From assembly GCA_002746895.1 (NCBI GenBank), contig PDRT01000020.1:1-32625 (forward strand): a stretch of DNA of 32,625 nucleotides, read 5' to 3'. This DNA comes from Thiothrix nivea (GTDB taxonomy: Bacteria; Pseudomonadota; Gammaproteobacteria; Thiotrichales; Thiotrichaceae). The notes beneath the pieces were generated by a model, which did no database searches, had not been told where the DNA came from, and worked only from the letters and a program-made list of their open reading frames with translations. Position 1 is the stretch's first letter. The number at the start of each line of letters is the position of its first letter. Of the stretch, positions 1 to 10,800 are shown one piece after another. The translations under genes and the position numbers were made by a program.

Positions 1-984
1 TATAGTGCCACTGAAGCACCACAAGGAATTGCTTTTTCTGTCAGCAGTCCGGAAAATGCTGCGGTACACCTCAACAATATTACGATTCGAAATTGCCAGA
101 TTATTAATTATATTACTGCGCTGGATGTGAAATTGAATCTGAGCGATGAAACAAAGCTGGCGCTGCGTAATGGAAGTGGTGATGAGGACAGTCTGCGGAC
201 TAGGGCACCAACAGATATCAAAGTGCTGAACAGTAGAATTATTAACAGTCATGGTTCCGGTATTTATATTAACCGCTATGTAACCGGTTTTGAGCTGGTT
301 AATTCAAGTGTTAAAGGCTCCGGAGGGCCGGGAATTTATTTGGATGCAGGAAGTCGTGCTGCAAATATTTCAGCTTCCGTGATTGAGGGTAACGGCTTTT
401 TCTCTTATAGCCCGGAAAAATTACAGCGTGAAGCCAGGCGAAGTCATTTAGCAAAACGGGAGGGGATAGCCATTGATGCGACAACCCGGAATATTATTAG
501 CAATAATACGTTTCGGGATAATGCAGACGGTGGAGTGTATCTGTATAAAAACTGCTGGGAAGATGTGACGGATCCGAATGAATGGCCACGCACGGAAGGT
601 GCAAACTTTAACCGTATTGAAGGTAATCGTTTTATAGATGAAAGCGTCGGGGTCTGGTTGGCCGAGCGTGCGGATCGAGACTTAAGCGGTTTTGATTGTG
701 GTGACAAACTGGTTTATTCCAGCGGTGATGAAAAGTATTATCGCGATTACGCCAGAGAAAATACCGTATCAGGTAATACTTTCACTAATAATGAAGAGGC
801 GATCAGGGTAAAAGATAATGCCAATATTGTGCAGAACAACACCTTTGTTGGCACAGAAAAATTCGATATATCCATTGGTTCGGAGGTTCGGGAAAAAATG
901 GGTGATCCGGTGTCGGGGACACTGCTATCCGGTAATAATCTGAGTAAAGCGGATGGTATCCACTTTGGTAACGGTGCCGATTAA
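1..984 (+). CDS. Right-handed parallel beta-helix repeat protein, 5' end outside the window
   Basis: The reading frame is open from base 1 and ends at TAA 982-984, so the gene begins upstream and about 327 residues are visible. The protein is built of short repeating units rich in N, G, S, I and V, with recurrent patterns such as NxxxGNxF and ISNNTF. These are typical of pectate-lyase-like right-handed parallel beta-helices (NosD/PbH1 type). Such folds occur in polysaccharide lyases, C5-epimerases and surface proteins. I see no conserved catalytic set that chooses between these. The following GT29 gene probably starts inside its 3' end, and kpsC comes next, so a role in processing or binding capsular polysaccharide is an inference from context. 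The ATG at 127 is internal and is not the true start. Confidence 0.8.
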   Translation, partial: YSATEAPQGIAFSVSSPENAAVHLNNITIRNCQIINYITALDVKLNLSDETKLALRNGSGDEDSLRTRAPTDIKVLNSRIINSHGSGIYINRYVTGFELVNSSVKGSGGPGIYLDAGSRAANISASVIEGNGFFSYSPEKLQREARRSHLAKREGIAIDATTRNIISNNTFRDNADGGVYLYKNCWEDVTDPNEWPRTEGANFNRIEGNRFIDESVGVWLAERADRDLSGFDCGDKLVYSSGDEKYYRDYARENTVSGNTFTNNEEAIRVKDNANIVQNNTFVGTEKFDISIGSEVREKMGDPVSGTLLSGNNLSKADGIHFGNGAD

Positions 985-1990
985 TCCCTGTTACTGGTGG
1001 TGGGCCGTTAAAGCGCAGCGGGCACGTAGCAACGGTGTTTATCAGCGGCAAACATTACGGTATTTTTTCCGGGCATGGAAATTGTCCGGAGATATTAATG
1101 ACTTACTTGCTTATATCTTATTCCGGCGGGATCTGGGCTATACACTGTCAAACTGCTGGGCGGTTTATTTGGAGCGTAAGATTCAGCACCTTAAGCCCGC
1201 ACGGCAGTTGCTGGTGGCGGCACTGTTATTTGAAGCCCGGGGGAAGTGTCCGGATCATTTTTTTCCACTTCTCACCGCCATAGACCAGTGTCAGTCTCCC
1301 GTTGTTTTATCCTGTTTATCCAGAAACGGAGCAGAATTAAGCACACTACAAGCACGCCTTGGGCAAATTCATAATCAACAGCAGGATTGGCGTAAAGCGT
1401 TTCAGGCCGGGTTATTAAAACAGGCTCATCGGGGTGGTATCTGTGTGGTGGGGAATGCCGGAAATATGAAAGGGGCATTACTCGGTGAAACTATTGATCA
1501 ACACGACTGTGTTGCACGTTTTAATACATTTTCCAGTCCAAAAACTGATGAAAAGGATATGGGATATAAGCATGATATCTGGGTTATTACACCGGGTTTT
1601 CAGGTAACGGTATTGCCGAAAGACTTTTCCGGAACAGTGATATTAACCGGGCCGGATGTTCGTTACCAGTTATTGAACTGGTCTGGTGTTTCTGCTGTGG
1701 TCAAACGTGAATTGACTTTGCTGACTACACCATTGCCAGTCTGGCAAAATCTGGTTCGCGAATTAACGGCTCCGCCCAGTGCAGGGATTTTATTTCTGGC
1801 ATGGTTGAAGGTATTACTGGGTTCATGGAGTGGGGTTTCTGTTGCAGGCTTCAGTGCCTTGAATGATGTGAAGAAGGCTTATCACCATACAGATGCAAAA
1901 CATAAGCCCTCTGCAAGGCATAACTGGCTGGCCGAAGCTGCCCTGTTGCGACGTTGGCAACAGGAAGGTCTGACTTCTTTGCATGGTTAA
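953..1990 (+). CDS. Glycosyltransferase family 29 (sialyltransferase-like) protein
   Basis: This 345-residue protein carries the three signature motifs of GT29 sialyltransferases. The L motif spans about residues 163-191, with VVGNAGNMKG, then an ID-HD stretch and RFN; N168 and N191 match the nucleotide-binding asparagines. The S motif spans about 274-302 and starts PPSAG. The VS motif H-x4-E is H323-E328. GT29 enzymes transfer sialic acid or related sugars from CMP-donors and are best known from animals; bacterial members are sporadic. The N-terminal 160 residues are helical-looking and not recognised. The start at 953 overlaps the upstream gene by 32 nt and is the only ATG near the frame's beginning, so it is uncertain. 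Kdo is also carried as CMP-Kdo, so a Kdo or other CMP-sugar donor is possible. No neuABC genes lie in this window. The gene ends 3 nt before kpsC. Confidence 0.75.
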   Translation: MVSTLVTVPINPCYWWWAVKAQRARSNGVYQRQTLRYFFRAWKLSGDINDLLAYILFRRDLGYTLSNCWAVYLERKIQHLKPARQLLVAALLFEARGKCPDHFFPLLTAIDQCQSPVVLSCLSRNGAELSTLQARLGQIHNQQQDWRKAFQAGLLKQAHRGGICVVGNAGNMKGALLGETIDQHDCVARFNTFSSPKTDEKDMGYKHDIWVITPGFQVTVLPKDFSGTVILTGPDVRYQLLNWSGVSAVVKRELTLLTTPLPVWQNLVRELTAPPSAGILFLAWLKVLLGSWSGVSVAGFSALNDVKKAYHHTDAKHKPSARHNWLAEAALLRRWQQEGLTSLHG

Positions 1991-1993
1991 ACT

Positions 1994-4090
1994 GTGAAAC
2001 AGCCATTACTATTAACATGTTCCCGCAAATTGGCATGCCACTGGGCTATCGAGGCATTTATGCAGGTTGCGGTGAGCTTTGTCTCCAGTCACTATAAAAA
2101 ATCACAAAGCAACGCCACAGCCGTTTTGGCGTGGGGCCGTAAACCCAGTGCCACTAAAGCTGAAAATCTGGCCCGACAACTAAACTTACCCCTCTGGCGT
2201 CTTGAAGATGGTTTCATTCACTCCCTCGGTCAGGGCGTACTTGGTGCTGCGTCCTGTTCTCTGGTAGTCGATAAAACCGGTATTTACTACGATGCCACAC
2301 AGCCCTCTGACCTTGAAAACATCTTGGCAAAAGATCCGGAAGGAGCATTGGCTGATGCCGGATTATTATTGCGGGCCAACCGTTTAATTAAACAGATAAC
2401 CGTTGGGCATATTTCCAAATACAATAATGCCCCGTTAATACTTGATCACCTGAACCTGCCTGAAAGTCAAAAAGTGCTACTGGTTGATCAAACTGCGGGT
2501 GACATGTCGCTGAAATATGGTCTGGTTGAAGCTGATGCCACAGCTATTTTACAGACAGTACTGGATGAGCAACCGGCTGCGACTATCCTGTTAAAGGCCC
2601 ACCCTGATGTGATGGCCGGAAAGAAAAAAGGTTTTTTTCCTTCCCGGTTAAATCATCCCCGTATCAAGCTAATTGCCGAGCCGGTCAATCCACTGGTGTT
2701 ATTGCAACGGGTTGAACATGTTTATGTGCTGACCTCACAATTGGGTTTTGAGGCATTATTGCTGGGTAAGCCGGTTACCTGCTTCGGGGTGCCCTTTTAT
2801 GCGGGCTGGGGAGTGACCGATGACAGGGCTGATCATAAGCACCCGGTATTTCAGCGTCGCAACCGGCAACGGTCAGTCACGGAAATTTTTGCGGCGGCTT
2901 ATCTGCTTTACTCGCGTTATGTGCATCCGGATCGGCTGGAGCGTTGTGAGGCGGAGGAAATTGTCAAATATTTTGCGGCACAAAACCGTCTGTTCAGGGA
3001 AAACAAAGGCCAGCTATACGCCTTCGGTTTCTCACGCTGGAAGCGCAATTACATCCATCGTTTTCTCTACTCCCCCGATAACCGGCTCCATTTCACCAAC
3101 ACGGTCTGTGCTGCCCTGAAAAAAGGCTTTAATGCTGATAGTCATCTTATCACCTGGGGTGAACGTGCCACTGCTGAGGCCAACAAGCTATCCAGGCAAT
3201 ACAATGTCCCGCTCTGGCGCGTTGAAGATGGTTTCATCCGTTCCGCCGGTCTTGGCTCGGACTATACGCCGCCGTTATCACTGGTGCTGGATAAACATGG
3301 TATTTATTATGATCCGGGGCAGGTCAGTGATCTGGAGCATTTGTTAGAGCATCATGACTTTTCGCCGGAATTGTTGCAACGTGCGCAGAATTTGCGTGCA
3401 TTATTACTGAAATACGCACTGAGCAAGTATAATCTGGGTGAAACGCTACTGAAAGAACAGATTGCAGCAAAACCCGGCCAGTGTATTCTGCTGGTGCCGG
3501 GACAGGTGGAGGACGATGCGTCTATCCGCAAGGGTTGTCGTGATATTAATAACAACACGGCCTTGCTGCGTGAAGTGCGTCATGCTCACCCCGATGCCTA
3601 TATTATCTATAAGCCGCATCCTGATGTGGTGAGTGGCAACCGCAAGGGTCGGGTGGCGGATGAGGTGATACGGGCCTGTAGTGATCGGGTGCTGGATGAT
3701 ATCAGTATTACCGATTGTCTGGATTTGGCGGATGAGGTGCATACCATGACCTCACTGGTCGGGTTTGAAGGCTTGCTGCGCCATAAAAAAGTGGTGTGTT
3801 ACGGTCTGCCATTTTATGCCGGTTGGGGACTGACCCAGGATCGTCACCGGCTTGAACGTCGCCGCCGGAAATTGAACCTTGATCAGCTGGTGGCAGCCAC
3901 ACTGATTTTATACCCGCGTTATATTAACTGGCAGACCGGTACTTTTACCACGCCGGAGTTTACTCTTGAGTACTTGTACAGGCAGCTACTGGCTCAGGGG
4001 GGTAAGAAAAAGAATAAAATACATGTTATTCGGCGATCGGTGACAAAAGTAATTCATGTCTGGCATGGTTTTGTCAGTTTCCGAAGCTGA
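1994..4090 (+). CDS. kpsC: KpsC-type capsule beta-Kdo transferase (two modules)
   Basis: This 698-residue cytoplasmic enzyme has two homologous halves, as in E. coli KpsC (about 675 residues). Each half contains a W-R-x-EDGFI motif, a stretch ending GIYYD, an HPDV-x-x-G-x-(K/R)KG motif (KAHPDV and YKPHPDV) and a C-terminal (V/L)PFYAGWG motif. In studied group 2 capsule systems, KpsC extends the short beta-Kdo linker that joins the polysaccharide to its lipid terminus, alternating two linkages with its two glycosyltransferase modules. The start is GTG 1994, three nt after the GT29 stop, which suggests translational coupling. An AGGAAGG at about 1960 is too distant to decide it. The next in-frame ATG is near 2060 and would cut into the conserved N-terminus. 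The partner KpsS lies in the convergent arm at 17147-18499. Confidence 0.92.
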   Translation: MKQPLLLTCSRKLACHWAIEAFMQVAVSFVSSHYKKSQSNATAVLAWGRKPSATKAENLARQLNLPLWRLEDGFIHSLGQGVLGAASCSLVVDKTGIYYDATQPSDLENILAKDPEGALADAGLLLRANRLIKQITVGHISKYNNAPLILDHLNLPESQKVLLVDQTAGDMSLKYGLVEADATAILQTVLDEQPAATILLKAHPDVMAGKKKGFFPSRLNHPRIKLIAEPVNPLVLLQRVEHVYVLTSQLGFEALLLGKPVTCFGVPFYAGWGVTDDRADHKHPVFQRRNRQRSVTEIFAAAYLLYSRYVHPDRLERCEAEEIVKYFAAQNRLFRENKGQLYAFGFSRWKRNYIHRFLYSPDNRLHFTNTVCAALKKGFNADSHLITWGERATAEANKLSRQYNVPLWRVEDGFIRSAGLGSDYTPPLSLVLDKHGIYYDPGQVSDLEHLLEHHDFSPELLQRAQNLRALLLKYALSKYNLGETLLKEQIAAKPGQCILLVPGQVEDDASIRKGCRDINNNTALLREVRHAHPDAYIIYKPHPDVVSGNRKGRVADEVIRACSDRVLDDISITDCLDLADEVHTMTSLVGFEGLLRHKKVVCYGLPFYAGWGLTQDRHRLERRRRKLNLDQLVAATLILYPRYINWQTGTFTTPEFTLEYLYRQLLAQGGKKKNKIHVIRRSVTKVIHVWHGFVSFRS

Positions 4091-4125
4091 AATTTGCCGT
4101 AGTATGTTCATTCAAATAAAACAGT

Positions 4126-4131
4126 TATAAT
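4126..4131 (+). promoter_or_regulatory. Candidate -10 box ahead of the Uma2 gene
   Basis: A perfect TATAAT lies in the 73-bp gap after kpsC, 32 nt before the Uma2 start at 4164. No good -35 sits at the usual spacing: TTCATT at 4107-4112 is only 13 bp away. A GGAGA ribosome-binding site follows at 4153-4157. The box suggests that the Uma2 gene may be transcribed separately from kpsC, but the evidence is one hexamer in AT-rich DNA. Confidence 0.3.
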
Positions 4132-4163
4132 TATCGGATAATCAGCACTGCCGGAGACTTCTG

Positions 4164-4718
4164 ATGCCAACTGCGAAACTGAGTGACCTGCCCCGTTATA
4201 CCTATGATGACTATTGTCAGTGGGAGGGGGACTGGGAGCTGATTGAGGGTGTTCCTTATGCCATGGCTCCTGCACCGGTAAAAATTCACCAAATGTTGAG
4301 CTTGCTGATTGCAGCTCAGCTGGATGATGCTTTAGAGGACTGTCCGGATTGTGAGATTTTGCCAGATACGGACTGGAAAATTGACAGTGAGACCACAGTA
4401 CGTCCGGATGTTGCGCTGGTGTGTCATGACCAGCATCCGAAATACATCAGTAAGACACCGGAGATTGTATTTGAGATCATCAGCCCGTCCACGGCAGCCA
4501 AGGATGAAAATCTCAAGTTCCGGCTGTACGCTGAGGAAGGGGTGCAATACTATGTGCTGGTTTATCCTGATGCCTTGCTGGCAAGAGTCTTTCAGTTACA
4601 CCCGGAGGGTGAGCGGTTTCGCAAGGTGGCTGAATGCGATACTGAGCGTTTCACCTTTACGGCAGCGCGTTGTCCGGTCAGTGTTGATTTTGAAAGGGTT
4701 TTCCGGCGTTTCCGCTGA
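4164..4718 (+). CDS. Uma2 family (DUF820) restriction-endonuclease-fold protein
   Basis: At 184 residues this matches the usual Uma2 size. It shows the family pattern: an N-terminal T-YDDY-x-WE-x-x-WELIEG stretch, then RPDVALV (metal-binding Asp), then PEIVFEIISPST (acidic residue), followed after a DENLK stretch by YAEEGVQYYVLVYP. This order fits the PD-(D/E)xK nuclease fold. Uma2 proteins are abundant in cyanobacteria and in some filamentous sulfur bacteria. Their role is unresolved, and mobile, toxin-like or DNA-processing roles have been suggested. The start has a well-placed RBS (GGAGA, 6 nt spacing). The gene sits between kpsC and the PKS with a possible promoter of its own, so it looks like a passenger in the capsule locus and not a pathway enzyme. 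Confidence 0.85.
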   Translation: MPTAKLSDLPRYTYDDYCQWEGDWELIEGVPYAMAPAPVKIHQMLSLLIAAQLDDALEDCPDCEILPDTDWKIDSETTVRPDVALVCHDQHPKYISKTPEIVFEIISPSTAAKDENLKFRLYAEEGVQYYVLVYPDALLARVFQLHPEGERFRKVAECDTERFTFTAARCPVSVDFERVFRRFR

Positions 4719-4754
4719 GTTGTCGTAAAAGTGACACAGGCATATCACGGAGTT

Positions 4755-4783
4755 TTCACCTTTCGCGGCCAAACATGTAGAAT
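4755..4783 (+). promoter_or_regulatory. Candidate sigma-70 promoter of the PKS gene
   Basis: TTCACC (4755-4760, 4 of 6 consensus) and TAGAAT (4778-4783, 5 of 6) are separated by exactly 17 bp and end about 41 nt before the PKS ATG at 4825. It is the best-matching pair in the 106-bp gap after the Uma2 gene. It would drive the PKS, oxoamine synthase and formyltransferase genes. Confidence 0.45.
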
Positions 4784-4824
4784 GCGCGGTTTGATTATCT
4801 TCCTGATTTCTTGAACTGTGACGA

Positions 4825-7800
4825 ATGAGTAACCATAAAACAACAGCCGATGTAACTGATAAAATTGCCATTGTGGGGGTGGCCTGCCGTTTCCCCGGGG
4901 ATATTGCCTCTCTGGATGATTACTGGCGGGTATTGAGCGAAGGTCGGGATGTCGTTACGGAAGTCAGTGAAGAGCGTTTTGGGGCCGCTTTTTATCAGCA
5001 TCCTGATCGTAGGGAACCCGGTAAAAGTGTCACTTTTTCGGCGGGCGTATTGTCGGATATTGAACATTTTGATGCTGCCTTCTTTGGCATTGCTCCGCGT
5101 GAAGCCGAGCAGCTGGACCCGCAACAGCGCCTGTTACTCGAATTATCTTGGGAGGCACTGGAGAATGCCGGTCAGGTACCGGAACAATTATCCGGTTCTG
5201 ATTGTGCGGTGTATATCGGTATCGCCAGTACCGATTACCTGAACCGGCGGGTGGACGACCCGGCATCAATGGATGCCTATACCATGACCGGTAATACGGC
5301 CAGTGTGGCCTCCAACCGTATTTCCTATATTTACAATCTGCATGGCCCCAGTGTATCGGTGGACACCGCCTGTTCTTCTTCGCTGGTGGCGGTACATCAC
5401 GCCTGTCAGGCCATTCGCTCCGGTGAAGCGGGGATGGCGATTGCCGGTGGGGTGAATATGCTGCTGCATCCTTTTGCTTTCGTCGGTTTTTCACAGGCTT
5501 CCATGTTATCCGAACGCGGGCGTTGTCGTCCGTTTGAAGCCACGGGTGACGGCTATGTGCGGGCGGAAGGGGCGGCGGTACTGATTCTAAAGCCATTGGT
5601 GCAGGCGGAAGCGGATGGTGATCCGGTTCATGGGGTGATTGTTGCCTCCGGGGTCAATTCCGACGGGCGTACCAATGGTATCACTGTGCCCAGTTCCACA
5701 CAGCAGGGTGCATTACTGAAAAAGGTGTATGCCCAGGCTGATGCGGATGTAAACGATCTGGTGTATCTGGAGGCGCACGGCACAGGTACCGCAGTCGGTG
5801 ATCCGATTGAAACCCGTGCTATTGGCGAGGTGCTGGGACGGGGGCGTGATGCAGATAAACCGCTGCTGATCGGTTCGGCCAAAAGTAATCTGGGGCATAT
5901 GGAAACAGCCTCCGGTATGGCGGGTTTGCTCAAGGCCCTGTTGACATTACAACACCAGACTATCCCGCCATCACTGCACATTGAAACGCTGAACCCGAAT
6001 ATTGAATTTGATAAGCATAATATACAGGTGGTCAGAGAACTGACCCCGGTTCGTCAATATGGGCAGCGGCAGCTGGTCGGGGTGAACTCCTTCGGTTTTG
6101 GCGGGGCCAATGCGCATGTACTGGTGGAGCAATATCCGCCTCAGCCGGAAATCGCTTTATCTAATGGTGCGAATAATAAATGTAGTGATATTACGTATTG
6201 TGAAGCGGCAGATGAACAGCTACAGGAAACCCGTTTGCCACCGCTGCTGTTATCCGCAGACAGCACATCGGCCCTGGCAGCAATGGCCGGACAATATGCA
6301 GAGCTGCTGGTGAACCAGCCTCAGACCAATTATTACGACATTGCCTGGTCAGCACTACAGCACCGTCAGCAACTGCATTATGGTTTGTTATTGCATGCAA
6401 AAAATCGTCAAGCGGCGATTGAGGCATTACAACGTCATGCCAACGGGCAAAGTAAAAGCAAGGCCCTGACCACCGGGCAGTTAATCCAGGGCGGTGCCCG
6501 ACTGGCCTGGGTATTTTCCGGTAATGGTTCACAGTGGCAGGGGATGGGGCAGGTGCTGCTGGAATACAGTTCGGAGTTCCGTGAGGCGGTGGCTGAAGTC
6601 GACCAGCTATTGGCAACATATGTAGATTATTCATTGCTGGACGAATTCGCGGCCAATGAGCAGGATTCGCGTTTACAGCTCACTGAGATTGCCCAGCCGA
6701 TGTTGTTTGCCTTTCAGGTTGGTGCCGTACGAATACTGGAACAGTTTGGTGTGCGTCCGGTGGCGGTCACCGGTCACAGTGTCGGTGAGGTGGCAGCAGC
6801 CTGGGCTTGTGGTGCCCTGTCACTGGAGCAGGCGGTGCGGGTCATTTATGAGCGTAGCCATGCCCAGGGCCGGACAGCCGGACAGGGACGCATGGCCGCT
6901 GTAGCACTGGGGGTGGACGCGGTTAGGGCGAAGCTTGAGGCTCTGGGGTTACAGGAGCGGGTGGAAATTGCCGGGGTGAACAGCCCGAATGCAGTGACCT
7001 TGTCCGGCGAGCTGGAGGATCTGGAAGCACTGGGCGGTTTGCTGGGTGCAGAGCATATTTTCTTCCGCCTGCTGGATCTGGATTATGCTTTCCACAGCCG
7101 CCACATGGAGCCGATCCGGGAGGATCTGCTGGTCGCCCTTACGGATTTAACCCCGTTGGCACAGCCAAATAATGTGCAGTTTGTGTCCACGGTGAGGGGT
7201 GGGGTGGTTAATAAGGCCGAGCTGACGGCTGAATACTGGTGGGACAATATCCGCCAGCCCGTGTTGTTTGATCAGGCATTAAATACCCTGCTGAACAATG
7301 ATGTGCAGGTGCTGATGGAAGTTGGTCCGCATGCCATCCTGCGCAGCTATATCACGGAATGCCTGAAGGCTAATAATGTTAATGGTCAGGTGCTGGCGAT
7401 CAGTAAGCGCAAGCAGGAAAATGTACGGCGTATGCAGGAAGCAGTGGATGCGGCGTGGCTGGCTGGTTATCGCCCTGATCCGGGCGGGTATTTTCCACGA
7501 CGTGGCCGGTTTGTCCGTTTGCCGAATTACCCGTGGCAGCGTGAACGCTACTGGTATCCGCTGACCAGTGATGGCTATGATCTGGTAAATCGTCGCCGGG
7601 TGCATCCTCTGCTGGGCTATCGTTTGAAAGATGCAGAAGCCGGATGGGAAAATCAGCTGGATAGCCGGATTGTACCATATCTGGCCGATCATGTGGTGGA
7701 TGGTGCCGTGGTTGTGCCTGCTGCCGCTTATGTCGAAATGGCACTGGCAGCTTCGGCACAGTGGTATGGCACTGATTCGCATGTTATTGAGGATTGTGAA

Positions 7801-10800
7801 ATTCGTGCCCCTGTGCTGCTGGAGGATGGGCAGGCGAAGTCCATACGTTTTATGCTCAACCCCGCAGACGGTAGCTTTACCATTACCAGCCGTGAGCGCT
7901 TGAGCGAGGATGCCTGGCAGGTCAATGTGGTGGGCAGGATGACCGGCAAAACACTGAAAGCTGCTGACACCGTGATGTGTACGGCACCAGAGGTGTTTAA
8001 GGCACAGGCAACCGTCGGGCTGACCGGTGCGGAACATTATCAGCTTACAGCTGCGGTGGGGCTGAGTTATCTGCCTGCCTTTCAAACGGTTAAACAGGTA
8101 TGGACAGCTCAGGATACTGCGCTGGCACAGTTACAGATTCCGCTGGAAATTGCGGCGGGCCTTGATGAGTATCTGTTGCATCCGGCCCTGCTGGATGGTG
8201 CGTTTCAGGTTCTGGTCGATGTATTGCGCGATGAGTTGCTGGCCGGGCCGGGTGCGGCACTGATTCCGGTGCAGATCGGGAAGCTGAATCTGTTCGATAC
8301 ACAGGCCGCAATAACTTATCTGCAGGTGCAGATTAAAAAGCAAAGCCCCCGTTCAGTGGTGGCGGATTTTCTGTTGCTGGATGATGACGGTGCGGTGCTG
8401 GCGGAGTTACAGGCCTGTCGTTTCCGTGCTGTGCAATTTAGCCGCCAGCAGCAGGCACCGGACTTGTATGAGTTTATACCCTGGCTAAAACCATTGCGTA
8501 CGGCTGAACCGGCAGTGCCAACGCTGGATATGGCGAGTCTGTCGGTACAGGTGACAGAAGCCTTGCAACAGCGTGAGCCGATGTTGCAGCGCCAACGTCA
8601 TTATGAGCGCATTATGCCGTTGTTTGAGGTACTGGTGACCCGTTATGCCTGGGATGCGGTGTCCGCATTGTGTACGGAGCCGGATTCGCTGGATTCCGCC
8701 GCCGTCAGCGGCTTTTCTGTTGCACGGTTAATGCAGCAGCATGATCTGCCCGCCGAGCAGGAACCGTTACTGTGTGCATTACTGGGAATACTGGCGGAAC
8801 ATGAGCTGGCTGAGCAGCAGGCCGATCAGTGGTCGCTGGCGGCTGACTGTGATTTGCCAGCGGCGCAGGCAGTCTGGCTGGCGATTCTCGGTGATTCCCC
8901 GGCACATTTGCCAGAGCTGGTCATGCTGGGGCGTTGTGGTGAACACTTATTGAGCGTGCTGCGTGGTGAGCAGGATGCGGAAGTCTTGTTGAGCCCGGCA
9001 AAAAGCAGTATCCGTCAGCACTGGCTGGATTCTGCACCGGCATTCCGGGCATTGAACACCCTGCTGACGGCGTGGGTGCGTGGGCTGGTTCAGGTCTGGC
9101 CAAGCCAGCAGCGATTACGGATTCTGGAGATTGCCGGGGGGCAGGGGGTGCTGGCACAGCGTCTGTTGCCGCTATTGCCTGCTGAGCGTTGTGATTATGT
9201 GCTGACCGATGCGAATGCAGAGTGGCTGGAACAGCAGGCGGCGGAATTTGAGGCTTATCCGTTTCTGACAACGCAACAATTAGACAAGGATTTTAACGGT
9301 GAGGGATTCAGGGCCTTGCAAGGCGATGCGGCCTTTGATCTGGTAATCTGCGGCAATGCCCTGCTGGACTGGCCGGATGCCGTGACATTATTACAACGGC
9401 TGCGCTCATTGATGAAAACCGGTGCGCCGTTATTGCTGGCCGGTATGGTGGACAGCCATTTTCTGGATCTGACCTGTGGTTTGCAGCCGGACTGGTGGGT
9501 GAAGCTGGCCGGAAATGATGCCGGTGAGAGTAACTTTGCGCCGCATTATGTGTCCCGTTTGCTGCCAGCGGCGGAATGGCTGGAAATCCTGCCCCAGGCC
9601 GGTTTTGAAAATGGGGTGGCGGAATTTGAGCCGGTGATTGAGGTTGAAGACGGTGCTTTTCTGATTCGTGCGTTGGCCTCAGCCCCTTCAGAACAGATTT
9701 CACCAAGTGCAGACGATCCGCTTTCCGGGGAGATTAAGTCAACGGAGGCTCGGCAGTGGCTGATTATTGCCGATGAGCAGGGCTTTTCGGCTGAACTGGC
9801 AACGGCTTTGCAGGCGTTGTTGCAGGAGCAGAATCAGCACACAACGCTCCGTGCCTCCTTTGCTCCCGAACAGGCTTATGATCATGTAGTGCACCTGGCG
9901 GGTCTGGAGTTGGCAACTTCTGCAAGTGATGATAAGGATATTCTGGTATTACAGGATCGCCGTTGTGGCGGCGTGTTGGAGCTGGTTCAGGGATTGGAGC
10001 AGCCGGACAGTCAGGGCCAGCAAACGCATTTGTGGCTGATTACGGCGGGTGCAATGCCTGCACTGTCTACCCCGCAGGTTCCACTGCAACCGGAGCAGGC
10101 ACCGTTATGGGGGCTGGGCCGGGTGTTGATGAATGAGCACCCCGACCTGAAGACGGTGTTGATTGATTTGCAGGACGTAGTAACCGCAGAGCAGGCAGCC
10201 GGGTGGCTGCTGGCCGAATTTCTGCAACCGGATGGTGAGGATGAAATTCTGCTGGGGAATGGTGCGCGGCGGGTTATGCGTATGCAGCAGACGGATCTGG
10301 CACCCCGGTCCGGTGATTCTGAAAATATACCTGCGGTTGTGCTGGATTTCAGTGCGCCGGGGCTATTGAAAAATCTGTACTGGAAAGCATTGCCGGAACA
10401 GGCATTGCAGGCGGATGAAATTGAGATTCTGCCAAAGGCCTCCGGCCTGAATTTCCGTGATGTAATGTATGCAATGGGACTGCTGTCGGATGAGGCGGTG
10501 GAGAATGGTTTTGCCGGTGCCTCATTGGGGATGGAATTATCCGGTACGGTGGTGAAGGTTGGCCACAGTGTTGAAAGTTTTGCCGTTGGTGATGCGGTAA
10601 TGGGCTTTGCCCCGGCCTGTTTCAGTAACCGGGTAATTACCCGTACTACTGCCGTAGCCCATAAACCATCCGGCTGGACAGATGCGGAAGCGGCGACCGT
10701 GCCAACAACTTTTTTCACGGTCTATTATGCGTTGCATCACTTGGCCCGGTTACAGGAGGGTGAGCGGATATTGATTCACGGTGCTTCTGGTGGAGTCGGG

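Noticed and set aside
7279..8085. Long antisense frame (268 residues) opposite the PKS AT-DH region
   Set aside because: Lies wholly within well-supported PKS coding sequence and has no protein-like motifs.
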